This document shows positions 52,693 through 64,000 of a DNA stretch of 64,000 nt, piece by piece. The notes beneath the pieces are model-generated. The model saw nothing but the letters and a program-made list of their open reading frames with translations, had not been told where the DNA came from and searched no databases. The position numbers were made by a program, and so were the translations under genes. How positions within the stretch are numbered: the first letter of the stretch is position 1; each line of letters starts with the position of its first letter. This stretch comes from Novosphingobium sp. MD-1 (lineage in GTDB: Bacteria > Pseudomonadota > Alphaproteobacteria > Sphingomonadales > Sphingomonadaceae): assembly GCF_001014975.1 (NCBI RefSeq), contig NZ_BBXA01000020.1:1-64000 (forward strand). Reading direction: 5' to 3'.

Positions 52693-54729
52693 ATGCGGCC
52701 GTTTGCCCGCCCTGCCCTTGCCTTGCCGCTTGCCGCACTCCTGCCAACCATCGCCCCGGCGCAGGAGGCACCCGCCGATGCGTCGCAAGGTCCGGCGCAG
52801 GCGATCGTCGTCACCGGTCGCGGACTGATCGATGCGCCCGCCACCGCGGCCTACGACGTCCAGCAGATCGACCGCGAAAAGCTGCTGCTCGCGGCATCGG
52901 GCCGGATCGAGGACGCGCTGTCCTCGGCGGCGGGCTTCCAGCAGTTCCGCCGTTCCGACAGCCGCTCGTCCAACCCGTCATCGCAAGGGGTCACGCTGCG
53001 CGCGCTCGGCGGCAACGCCACCAGCCGCACGCTCGTCCTGCTCGATGGCGTGCCCATGGCGGACCCGTTTTTCGGCTATATCCCGTTGAGCGCCATCGCG
53101 CCCGAGCGGCTGGCCTCGGCGCGTGTCACACGCGGGGGCGGCGCGGGCGCGTTCGGTGCGGGCGCGGTGGCGGGCACGATCGAACTGAGCAGCGCGAATG
53201 CCGATCAGCTCGGCCTCGTCAGCGCCAGCGCGCTGGCCAACGATCGGGGCGAAACGGAAACATCCGGCACCTTCGCGCCGAAGCTGGGTCAGGGCTTCGC
53301 CGTGGTCAGCGGTCGCTGGGATCGCGGCCAGGGCTTCTGGACCACCCCGGTGGCGCAGCGCGTGCCCGCCAGCGTGCGGGCGCGGTACGAAAGCTGGTCG
53401 GCCGGCATCCGCGGCGTCGCGCCGGTCGGTCCCGATACCGAGCTTCAAGTCCGTCTGCTGGCCTTCGAGGACAACCGCACCCTCCGCTTCGCTGGCGCGG
53501 ACACGGGATCGAGCGGGCAGGACGCCAGCCTGCGCCTGATCGGGCGGGGGCGCTGGCAGTTCGATGTCCTCACCTACGTTCAGGCGCGCGATTTCAACAA
53601 TATCGCCATCAGCTCCACCAGCTATCGCAAGACGCTGGACCAGCGCCGCACCCCCACAACCGGATGGGGCGGCAAGGCCGAACTGCGCCCGCCGGTGGGC
53701 GGCGCGCACGTGCTGCGGCTGGGCACGGACTGGCGCGTGGCATCGGGCGAAGGGATCGAGGATGCTTATAACGCGACGACCGGCGCGGTCACCGCGCGTC
53801 GCCGCGCCGGAGGGCGCAACAGCGATGTCGGGCTGTTCGCCGAAGACGACTGGACGCTTGGCCCGGTGATCCTCACCGCCGGGGCACGGGCGGACCGCTG
53901 GACCATTGCCGACGGGCATCTCGTCACCAGCAACGCGGCGGGCGTGTTCACCGGCACTGCGACGTATGCCAACCGCGCGGGATGGACCGGCAGTTTCCGG
54001 GGCGGCGCGGTGATCCATGCGGGCCATGGCCTTGCCCTGCGCGCCGCCGCCTACACCGGGCTGCGCCAGCCGACGCTGAACGAACTCTATCGCACCTTCA
54101 CCGTGTTTCCCATCGTGACACAGGCCAACCCCGGCCTGCGCAACGAACGGCTGGTCGGCTATCAGGCCGGCTTCGATTTCACCCCGATTCCGGCCGTGAC
54201 CTTCACGTTTACCGCCTTCCAGGACCGGGTGGAACACGCCATCGCCAATGTAACGGTCGCCACCAACACCCGCCAGCGCCAGAACGTCGATGCCATCCGC
54301 GCGCGCGGGCTGGAGCTGGGCACGTCGGTCAAGCTGGGGCAGTTCGCGTTCGACGGATCGCTGGCGCTCACCGACGCCAAGGTCGAAGCCAGCGGCGCGG
54401 CGTTCGCGCTCAACGGCCTCCGCCCCGCGCAGACGCCGAAGATCGCCGCCAGCGGCACGCTGTCATGGCAGCCCGCCCCGCGCTGGACGCTGGCGATGAC
54501 GCTGCGCCATGTCGGCGCGCAATACGAGGACGATCTCCAGACCGACACGCTGAAAGCCGCGACGACACTGGACGCCTTCGCCCGCGTGCCACTGGCGGGG
54601 CCGTTCAGCCTGATCCTGCGCGGGGAGAACCTGACCGATGCCGAGATCGTGACCCGCAACGCCGCCGGTTCGATCGATCTTGGCACGCCGCGCACGGTCT
54701 GGGCGGGGCTGCGCGTCGACATCCGCTGA
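52693..54729 (+). CDS. TonB-dependent receptor (small, BtuB/FepA-sized)
   Basis: 678-aa outer-membrane receptor. Signal peptide ALALPLAALLPTIAPAQE, then QAIVVTGRGLIDAP (TonB-box-like). Plug domain with VTLRALGGNATSRTLVLLDG and VTRGGGAGAFGAGAVAGTIE; the barrel ends TVWAGLRVDIR rather than with a Phe. The short plug-barrel layout resembles vitamin B12 or siderophore receptors, but the ligand is unknown, and no cobalamin riboswitch was recognised in the 287-bp leader. ATG at 52693 chosen, 12 nt after AGAGGAG. Confidence 0.9.
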   Translation: MRPFARPALALPLAALLPTIAPAQEAPADASQGPAQAIVVTGRGLIDAPATAAYDVQQIDREKLLLAASGRIEDALSSAAGFQQFRRSDSRSSNPSSQGVTLRALGGNATSRTLVLLDGVPMADPFFGYIPLSAIAPERLASARVTRGGGAGAFGAGAVAGTIELSSANADQLGLVSASALANDRGETETSGTFAPKLGQGFAVVSGRWDRGQGFWTTPVAQRVPASVRARYESWSAGIRGVAPVGPDTELQVRLLAFEDNRTLRFAGADTGSSGQDASLRLIGRGRWQFDVLTYVQARDFNNIAISSTSYRKTLDQRRTPTTGWGGKAELRPPVGGAHVLRLGTDWRVASGEGIEDAYNATTGAVTARRRAGGRNSDVGLFAEDDWTLGPVILTAGARADRWTIADGHLVTSNAAGVFTGTATYANRAGWTGSFRGGAVIHAGHGLALRAAAYTGLRQPTLNELYRTFTVFPIVTQANPGLRNERLVGYQAGFDFTPIPAVTFTFTAFQDRVEHAIANVTVATNTRQRQNVDAIRARGLELGTSVKLGQFAFDGSLALTDAKVEASGAAFALNGLRPAQTPKIAASGTLSWQPAPRWTLAMTLRHVGAQYEDDLQTDTLKAATTLDAFARVPLAGPFSLILRGENLTDAEIVTRNAAGSIDLGTPRTVWAGLRVDIR

Positions 54730-55182
54730 ACGCGCGCAGACGTATTTCCCGCGCCGCATGGGCAGACATAGCCCATGCGGCCGCGTAGGGGGATCATGAC
54801 GACAAGATCCGCGCCGGCATCGCCGCCGGCCCGAACGGGAGTGGGGGCATGAACCGAACGGGAGTGGGGGCATGAAAGCGAAGCGCTGCGCCACGGCCGG
54901 ATCCAGTCTTGCACGCGCCACAATGGCTCAATTTTTTGCACCGCAGCATTATCGCGCCTTGTCGAACCGCGCTCCTCTGTCATACCCATCGATTCGGGAG
55001 AGCCTCCTGCGGGGGAGGCACCCCGGGCGGCACGGCGAAAACCGGAGGCAATCCGGAACGGGCGTGCTCCGGCGCAAGTCGGTCGGGGGGCCGGTGTCAG
55101 AGAAAGGCCGGGATAACATGCCCGGTCGGACGGACGTTTGCGTCATGCCGGTCGGCCGGGCCTTCAGGGTGGAGCTTGTTCC
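54730..55182. other. 453-bp leader region upstream of glgP
   Basis: No gene supported. It contains the 23-bp tandem duplication at 54831-54876 and presumably the promoter of the glycogen operon. An open frame 54872-55186 ends in an ATGA overlap with the glgP start but has non-coding-like composition. Confidence 0.5.
54831..54876 (+). repeat. Perfect 23-bp tandem duplication
   Basis: Two head-to-tail copies starting CCGAACGGGAGTGGGGGCAT, each followed by GAA. Each copy carries a GGGAGTGGGGGCATG stretch that looks like a ribosome site plus start codon; the first ATG opens an 8-codon frame whose TGA overlaps the second ATG. Confidence 0.85.
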
Positions 55183-57594
55183 ATGAGCCTCGAGATCACT
55201 TCCACGGCTGCCGAGATCGACGCCCATATCATCGATGTGCTGCGCCATCGCGTCGGCAAGGACGAACGCGCCGCCAAGCCGCACGACTGGTTCACCGCCA
55301 CCGTGCTCACGCTGCGCGACCACGTGATCGACCGCTGGATGGAATCGACCCGCAAGACCTATGCCGAAAGCGGCAAGCGGGTCTATTATCTCAGCCTCGA
55401 ATTCCTGATCGGCCGCTTGCTGCGTGACGCGCTGTCCAACATGGGCATGACGCGCGACATGGAAAAGGCGCTGCGCGAACACGGTCTGGACCTGGCCGCG
55501 CTGGAAGATCTGGAGCCGGACGCGGCGCTGGGCAACGGTGGCCTTGGCCGGCTGGCCGCGTGCTTCATGGAAAGCCTCGCCAGCCTCGACATCCCGGCCT
55601 ACGGCTACGGCATCCGCTACAAGAACGGCATGTTCCGCCAGCGCATCGACGATGGCTGGCAGGTCGAGCTGCCGGAAACCTGGCTGAGCCACGGCAACCC
55701 CTGGGAGTTCGACCGGCGCGAAAGTTCCTACCGCATCGGCTTCGGCGGCGAGGTCGTCGACGATGGCGAAGGCGTGGTGTGGAAACCGGCCGAACAGATC
55801 GAAGCCTATGCCATCGATACGCCGGTGGTGGGGTACAAGGGCAAGCGCGTGAACACCCTGCGCCTGTGGACCGCCGCCGCGCTCGATCCGATCCGGCTGG
55901 ACCGATTCAACGCCGGCGACCACGTGGGCGCGCTGGTGGAAGAAGCCCGCGCCGATGCGCTGGTGCGCGTGCTGTACCCCGCCGATTCCACCGCCGCCGG
56001 GCAGGAACTGCGGCTGCGGCAGGAGTTCTTCTTCACCTCCGCCTCGATCCAGGACATCGTGCGCCGCCACGCGCAATACAACGGCGACGTGCGCACCCTG
56101 CCCGACAAGGCGGCGATCCAGCTCAACGATACGCACCCCGCCGTTGCGGTCGCGGAAATCATGCGCCTGCTGCTCGACGAACACGGGCTTGAATTCAACG
56201 AGGCGTGGGACGTCACCAAGCGTACGGTCGGCTACACCAACCACACGCTGCTGCCCGAAGCGCTCGAATCCTGGCCGCTGCCGCTGTTCGAACGGTTGCT
56301 GCCGCGCCACATGCAAATCATCTACGCGATCAATTCGCGCGTGCTGCGCGAAGCGCGCAAGGCCGGGCTGGACGATGGCGCGATTTCGGCGATCAGCCTG
56401 ATCGACGAAGGCGGAGAACGGCGCGTGCGCATGGCGAACCTTGCCTTCAGCGGCGCGCACAGCGTCAACGGCGTGGCCGCGCTGCACACCGAACTGATGA
56501 AGAGCACGGTCTTTTCCGACCTGCACAAGCTCTATCCCGATCGCATCAACAACAAGACCAACGGCGTCACCCCGCGCCGCTGGCTGCAGCAATGCAACCC
56601 CGGCCTGGTCTCCGTGCTGAAGGACGCCATCGGCGACGGCTTCCTCGATGACGCGGAAAAGCTGGTCGAACTGAACGCGCTGGCGGACGACAAGCTGCTG
56701 GGCGAGCGCATCGCGGAAGTGAAACGGTCGAACAAGGTGGCGCTGGCCGCGCACATCAAGGCGATCACCGGCGTACGGCTCGATCCCGATGCACTGTTCG
56801 ACGTGCACATCAAGCGCATCCACGAATACAAGCGCCAGTTGCTGAACCTGATCGAGACGGTGGCGCTTTACGACGAAATCCGCAGCCACCCGGAACGCGA
56901 CTGGGTTCCGCGCGTAAAGATCTTCGGTGGCAAGGCGGCGTCGAGCTATCACAACGCCAAGCTGATCATCAAACTGGCTAACGACATCGCCCGGCGCGTC
57001 AATTCCGATCCGGCCGTGGGCGGGCTGCTCAAGGTGGTGTTCGTGCCCAACTACAACGTTTCGCTGGCGGAACGGCTGATTCCGGCGGCGGACCTTTCGG
57101 AACAGATCTCCACCGCCGGCATGGAAGCATCGGGCACCGGCAACATGAAGTTCGCGCTGAACGGCGCGCTGACCATCGGCACGCTCGATGGCGCGAACAT
57201 CGAGATCAAGGATCGCGTCGGCGACGACAACATCGTCATCTTCGGCCTGACGGCGGAGGAAGTGCTGGCCAAGCGCGCGCAGGGCTACAACCCGCGCGAG
57301 GTGATCGAGGGTTCGCGCGAATTGCAGCAGGCGGTGTCTGCCATCGCCACCGGCGTGTTCTCCCCCGACGATCCGGAGCGCTACGCCGGCCTGATGGGCG
57401 GCCTCTACGACAGCGACTGGTTCATGGTCGCGGCCGATTTCGACAGCTACGCCGCTGCGCAGCGCGCGGTGGATCGACGCTGGGAAGACCCGGCCGGCTG
57501 GCGGGCGGCGGCAATCCGCAACATTGCCAACGTAGGCTGGTTCTCGTCCGACCGGACGATCGCCGAATATGCCCGCGAGATCTGGGGAGTCTGA
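55183..57594 (+). CDS. glgP: Glycogen/alpha-glucan phosphorylase
   Basis: 803-aa family-35 enzyme releasing glucose-1-phosphate from glycogen with PLP. PLP-binding Lys at about 656 in GTGNMKFALNGALTIG; N-terminal YYLSLEFLIGRLLRDALSN and GNGGLGRLAACFMESLA are classic. GGAGCTTGTTCC gives the ribosome site. First gene of the glycogen operon, 8 bp before glgB. Confidence 0.96.
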   Translation: MSLEITSTAAEIDAHIIDVLRHRVGKDERAAKPHDWFTATVLTLRDHVIDRWMESTRKTYAESGKRVYYLSLEFLIGRLLRDALSNMGMTRDMEKALREHGLDLAALEDLEPDAALGNGGLGRLAACFMESLASLDIPAYGYGIRYKNGMFRQRIDDGWQVELPETWLSHGNPWEFDRRESSYRIGFGGEVVDDGEGVVWKPAEQIEAYAIDTPVVGYKGKRVNTLRLWTAAALDPIRLDRFNAGDHVGALVEEARADALVRVLYPADSTAAGQELRLRQEFFFTSASIQDIVRRHAQYNGDVRTLPDKAAIQLNDTHPAVAVAEIMRLLLDEHGLEFNEAWDVTKRTVGYTNHTLLPEALESWPLPLFERLLPRHMQIIYAINSRVLREARKAGLDDGAISAISLIDEGGERRVRMANLAFSGAHSVNGVAALHTELMKSTVFSDLHKLYPDRINNKTNGVTPRRWLQQCNPGLVSVLKDAIGDGFLDDAEKLVELNALADDKLLGERIAEVKRSNKVALAAHIKAITGVRLDPDALFDVHIKRIHEYKRQLLNLIETVALYDEIRSHPERDWVPRVKIFGGKAASSYHNAKLIIKLANDIARRVNSDPAVGGLLKVVFVPNYNVSLAERLIPAADLSEQISTAGMEASGTGNMKFALNGALTIGTLDGANIEIKDRVGDDNIVIFGLTAEEVLAKRAQGYNPREVIEGSRELQQAVSAIATGVFSPDDPERYAGLMGGLYDSDWFMVAADFDSYAAAQRAVDRRWEDPAGWRAAAIRNIANVGWFSSDRTIAEYAREIWGV

Positions 57595-57602
57595 GGAGCA
57601 TC

Positions 57603-59771
57603 ATGAAGCCATCGGCGCGCGCCATCGAAGCCCTGCTCAGCGGGACGCACGCCGATCCGTTTTCGCTTCTGGGAGTGCATCAGGGTCCGGAAGGCGCGTT
57701 CGCCCGCGCCTTCCTGCCCGGTGCGGAAGAGGTGACCGCCTGTTCGCTGAAAGGCCGCAAGCTCGGCACGCTGGAACGCGTGGACGGGCGCGGTCTGTTC
57801 GAAGGCGCGGTGACGGGCAAGGCGCAGCCGGTCAAGTACCGCTGCAAGGCCAGCACGCACGAATGGTGGGTGACCGACGCGTTCTCGTTCGGCCCGGTGC
57901 TGGGGCCGCTGGACGATTTCCTGATCAACGAAGGCACCCATTTCCGCCTGTTCGACAAGATGGGCGCGCACTGCATCGAGCACGAAGGCGTGCCCGGCGT
58001 GCATTTCGCGGTCTGGGCGCCCAACGCCCGGCATGTTGCCGTGGTGGGCGATTTCAACGGCTGGGATCACCGCTGCCACCCCATGCGCAAGCGCGCGGAC
58101 ATCGGCGTGTGGGAGATCTTCGTGCCCGATGTGGGGCCGGGCCAAGCCTACAAGTACCGCATCGTCGGCCCGACCGGAAAGGTCCAGCCGCTCAAGGCCG
58201 ACCCCTTCGCCTTCGCGTCGGAAATGCGGCCGAAAACGGCCTCGCTTACCGCGCGTCCGGCCAAGCCTGATTGGGGCGATGCCGCGCACCGCGCGCACTG
58301 GGCCTCGGTCGATGCCCGGCGCGAACCGATGTCGATCTACGAGGTTCATCCCGGATCGTGGCGCAAGCCCGGCGAGGACGCGTTCCACACCTGGGACGAA
58401 CTGGCCGACCTGCTGATTCCCTATGTCGTCGACATGGGTTTTACCCATATCGAGTTCCTGCCGGTCAGCGAACATCCCTATGACCCGAGCTGGGGCTACC
58501 AGACGACCGGCCTCTACGCGCCATCCGCGCGCTTCGGCGGGCCGGACGGGTTCGCCCGCTTCGTCGATGGCGCGCACCGCGCGGGCGTGTCCGTGCTGAT
58601 CGACTGGGTGCCGGCGCACTTCCCCACCGACGAGCACGGCCTTGCCCGGTTCGACGGCACCGCGCTGTACGAGCACGAAGACCCGCGGCTGGGTTTCCAT
58701 CCCGACTGGAACACCGCGATCTACAACTTCGGGCGGCGCGAAGTGTCCAGCTTCCTGGTCAACAACGCGCTGTTCTGGGCCGAACAGTACCATGTCGACG
58801 GGCTGCGCGTGGATGCGGTCGCCTCGATGCTGTACCGCGATTATTCGCGCGAGGCCGGGGAATGGATTCCCAACGAACAGGGCGGGCGCGAGAACTGGGA
58901 AGCGGTGGCCTTCCTCCAGAAGATGAACAAGGCGGTCTATGGCAGCCATCCCGGCTTCGTGACCGTGGCCGAGGAATCGACCGCCTGGCCGGGGGTGACG
59001 CTGCCGGTGGGCGATGGCGGCCCCGGCGCCACCAGCCTGGGCTTCGGGTTCAAGTGGAACATGGGCTTCATGCACGATACGCTGCAGTACATGGCGCGCG
59101 AGCCGGTCCACCGCCGCTACCATCACGACGAGATCACCTTCGGTCTGGTCTATGCCTTCAGCGAGAATTTCGTGCTGCCGCTGAGCCATGACGAGGTGGT
59201 CCACGGCAAAGGCTCCCTGCTGACCAAGATGAGCGGGGACGACTGGCAGAAGTTCGCCTCGCTGCGCGCCTACTACGGAATGATGTGGGGCTATCCCGGC
59301 AAGAAGCTGCTGTTCATGGGGCAGGAATTCGCCCAGCGTCGCGAATGGAGCGAGGCGCGTTCGCTCGACTGGGAGCTGCTGGAAGCGCCCGCGCACGAGG
59401 GCGTCCGCCGCTGGGTGCGCGACATCAACCGTGCCTACACGTCCACCCCGGCTATGCACGCGCGCGATTGCGAGGCGGAAGGCTTTTCCTGGCTGGTCGT
59501 GGACGATGCGCTCGCCTCGGTCTTCGCCTGGCTGCGCAAGGCGCCGGGGCAGAAGCCGGTGGCCGTGGTCTGCAACATGACGCCCGCCGTCCACGATCAC
59601 TACCGCCTGCCGCTGCCGCACGACGGCGCATGGCGCGAGGTGCTGAACAGCGACGCCGCCGTCTATGGCGGCAGCGGCCGGGGCAACATGGGCCACATCA
59701 CCGCGCACGACGGCGCGGCGCTGGTGGTGCTGCCGCCGCTGGCGACACTCTATTTCGAATACGAAGGCTGA
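57603..59771 (+). CDS. glgB: 1,4-alpha-glucan branching enzyme
   Basis: 722-aa GH13 enzyme forming alpha-1,6 branches. Two N-terminal carbohydrate-binding/E-set modules (first about 1-105; second with [20 protein letters not shown]), then the catalytic barrel. Nucleophile D404 in [12 protein letters not shown], acid/base E457 in VTVAEEST, and [14 protein letters not shown] for the third catalytic Asp. Full length for the family. Confidence 0.97.
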   Translation: MKPSARAIEALLSGTHADPFSLLGVHQGPEGAFARAFLPGAEEVTACSLKGRKLGTLERVDGRGLFEGAVTGKAQPVKYRCKASTHEWWVTDAFSFGPVLGPLDDFLINEGTHFRLFDKMGAHCIEHEGVPGVHFAVWAPNARHVAVVGDFNGWDHRCHPMRKRADIGVWEIFVPDVGPGQAYKYRIVGPTGKVQPLKADPFAFASEMRPKTASLTARPAKPDWGDAAHRAHWASVDARREPMSIYEVHPGSWRKPGEDAFHTWDELADLLIPYVVDMGFTHIEFLPVSEHPYDPSWGYQTTGLYAPSARFGGPDGFARFVDGAHRAGVSVLIDWVPAHFPTDEHGLARFDGTALYEHEDPRLGFHPDWNTAIYNFGRREVSSFLVNNALFWAEQYHVDGLRVDAVASMLYRDYSREAGEWIPNEQGGRENWEAVAFLQKMNKAVYGSHPGFVTVAEESTAWPGVTLPVGDGGPGATSLGFGFKWNMGFMHDTLQYMAREPVHRRYHHDEITFGLVYAFSENFVLPLSHDEVVHGKGSLLTKMSGDDWQKFASLRAYYGMMWGYPGKKLLFMGQEFAQRREWSEARSLDWELLEAPAHEGVRRWVRDINRAYTSTPAMHARDCEAEGFSWLVVDDALASVFAWLRKAPGQKPVAVVCNMTPAVHDHYRLPLPHDGAWREVLNSDAAVYGGSGRGNMGHITAHDGAALVVLPPLATLYFEYEG

Positions 59772-59790
59772 ACAGAAAGGGGCAGAGGAC

Positions 59791-61049
59791 ATGGCACGGG
59801 AAACATACGGGCAGCCGCTGGCGCGCGATGCGATGGCCTATGTGCTGGCCGGGGGGCGCGGCAGCCGCCTTCGCGAACTGACCGACAACCGCGCCAAGCC
59901 GGCGGTCTATTTCGGCGGGATGAGCCGCATCATCGATTTCGCCCTGTCCAACGCGATCAATTCAGGCATCCGCCGCATCGGCGTGGCCACGCAGTACAAG
60001 GCGCATTCGCTGATCCGCCACATGCAGCGCGCGTGGAACTTCATGCGCCCAGAACGCAACGAAAGCTTCGACATCCTGCCCGCTTCGCAGCGCATCTCGG
60101 AAATGCTGTGGTACGAAGGCACCGCCGACGCGGTCTACCAGAACATCGACATCATCCAGGCCCACGCGCCGAAATACATGGTCATCCTGGCCGGCGACCA
60201 CATCTACAAGATGGACTACGAGATGATGCTGCGCCAGCACGTCAACTCGGGCGCGGACGTCACGATCGGCTGCCTTGTCGTGCCGCGCAAGGACGCCACC
60301 GGTTTCGGCGTGATGGCGGTGGACGAAAACGACGCGATCACCGCCTTCGTCGAAAAGCCGAAGGACCCGCCCGGCATTCCCGGCAACCCCGGTTTCTCGC
60401 TCGCCTCCATGGGCATCTACGTGTTCGAGACGAAGTTCCTGTTCGACCAGTTGCGCCGCGATGCCGAAACCCCGGATTCGCAGCGCGATTTCGGCAACGA
60501 CATCATCCCCTACATCGTGAAGCACGGGAAGGCCGTGGCTCACCGCTTCACCGCCAGCTGCATCCGCGCGGCGGAGGAGATCGAGGAATACTGGCGCGAC
60601 GTGGGCACGCTGGACGCCTATTTCGAAGCCAATCTCGACCTGACCGACACCGTGCCCAAGCTGAACATGTACGATCGCGACTGGCCGATCTGGACCGACC
60701 AGATCATCGCCGCGCCCGCCAAGTTCGTGCATGACGAGGAAGGGCGGCGCGGCATGGCGATCTCCTCGCTGATCTCGCAGGACTGCATCGTTTCGGGCGC
60801 GCTGGCGCGGCGCAGCCTGCTGTTTACCGGCGTGAAGATGGGCAGTTTCTCGTCGTGCGAGGAAGCGGTGATCCTGCCCTATTGCAACATCGGGCGCGGT
60901 GCGCGGCTCAGCCGCGTGATCCTCGATTCGGGCGTGCGCATTCCCGAAGGACTGGTCGTCGGCGAGGATCCCGAACTCGACGCACGCCGCTTCCGCCGCA
61001 CCGACAACGGCGTCTGCCTGATCACCAAGGACATGATAGAGCGCCTGGC

Positions 61050-61053
<4 letters not shown>
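59791..61053 (+). CDS. glgC: Glucose-1-phosphate adenylyltransferase
   Basis: 420-aa ADP-glucose pyrophosphorylase, the committed step of glycogen synthesis. N-terminal nucleotide-binding signature [20 protein letters not shown] then KPAVYFGG; substrate region [22 protein letters not shown]-terminal left-handed beta-helix ([20 protein letters not shown]). Usually allosterically controlled by glycolytic intermediates. Stop overlaps the glgA start (ATGA). Confidence 0.97.

Positions 61054-64000
<2,947 letters not shown>

Noticed and set aside
54872..55186. 104-codon frame ending in an ATGA overlap with glgP
   Set aside because: Arg/Gly/Ser-rich, non-coding-like sequence with no domain. Kept only as part of a low-interest finding.
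54949..59792. Long minus-strand open frames opposite glgP and glgB
   Set aside because: The plus-strand genes have every catalytic motif; the opposite frames are GC-driven artefacts.

Overview
The window is GC-rich, densely coded alphaproteobacterial chromosome. Several features point to a sphingomonad, most likely Novosphingobium or a near relative: TonB-dependent receptors (one beside a TPR-sulfotransferase), an HslV with an N-terminal extension ahead of its catalytic Thr, a divergent pobR/pobA pair, a feruloyl/p-coumaroyl-CoA catabolic pair, and short GC-rich inverted repeats between genes. The genus is an inference; no rRNA or tRNA gene was recognised.

Layout. 0-10 kb: polysaccharide flippase, retropepsin-like protease, Atm1-type ABC exporter, hslVU, a BamE-like lipoprotein, a cytochrome bc1 assembly chaperone with a DUF177 protein, and a MATE transporter. 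10.2-10.5 kb: a 268-bp MITE-like element with 33-bp perfect terminal repeats flanked by TA, followed by a HerA-like ATPase, the TIGR02186/TauE-SafE pair and an NfrA_C-like protein. 15.2-20.5 kb: an NfrB-like glycosyltransferase gene cut in two by a 3,857-bp IS1595-family transposon with 24-bp perfect terminal repeats and an 8-bp target duplication. The transposon carries five passenger genes. 20.8-30.6 kb: Dps, then a type II secretion operon gspC-D-E-F-G-L-M-N with no gspH, I, J or K. 30.7-39.9 kb: Nudix hydrolase, pobR/pobA, a degenerate response regulator, a TonB receptor, a TPR-sulfotransferase and an amino-acid antiporter. 39.8-48.7 kb: a phytoene-dehydrogenase-like oxidoreductase and a Rieske oxygenase with a divergent TetR regulator and its likely operator, an M20 peptidase, p-hydroxycinnamoyl-CoA hydratase/lyase with vanillin dehydrogenase, a candidate small RNA and a quinone oxidoreductase. 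49.3-54.7 kb: a hybrid histidine kinase with a LuxR-type response regulator, a small HTH-like protein and a second TonB receptor. 55.2-64 kb: glycogen operon glgP-glgB-glgC-glgA-pgm, with pgm running off the window.

How it fits together. Ech, Vdh and PobA form a lower lignin-monomer route: hydroxycinnamoyl-CoA to benzaldehyde to benzoate, with 4-hydroxybenzoate then going to protocatechuate. The glg operon makes and degrades glycogen from glucose-1-phosphate. The T2SS operon exports folded proteins. The most unusual part is the transposon: it has a transposase plus an uncharacterised cargo set, and it sits inside a homologue of the inner-membrane half of the phage N4 receptor/exopolysaccharide machinery. 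Removing the transposon and one target copy restores a clean 458-codon reading frame.
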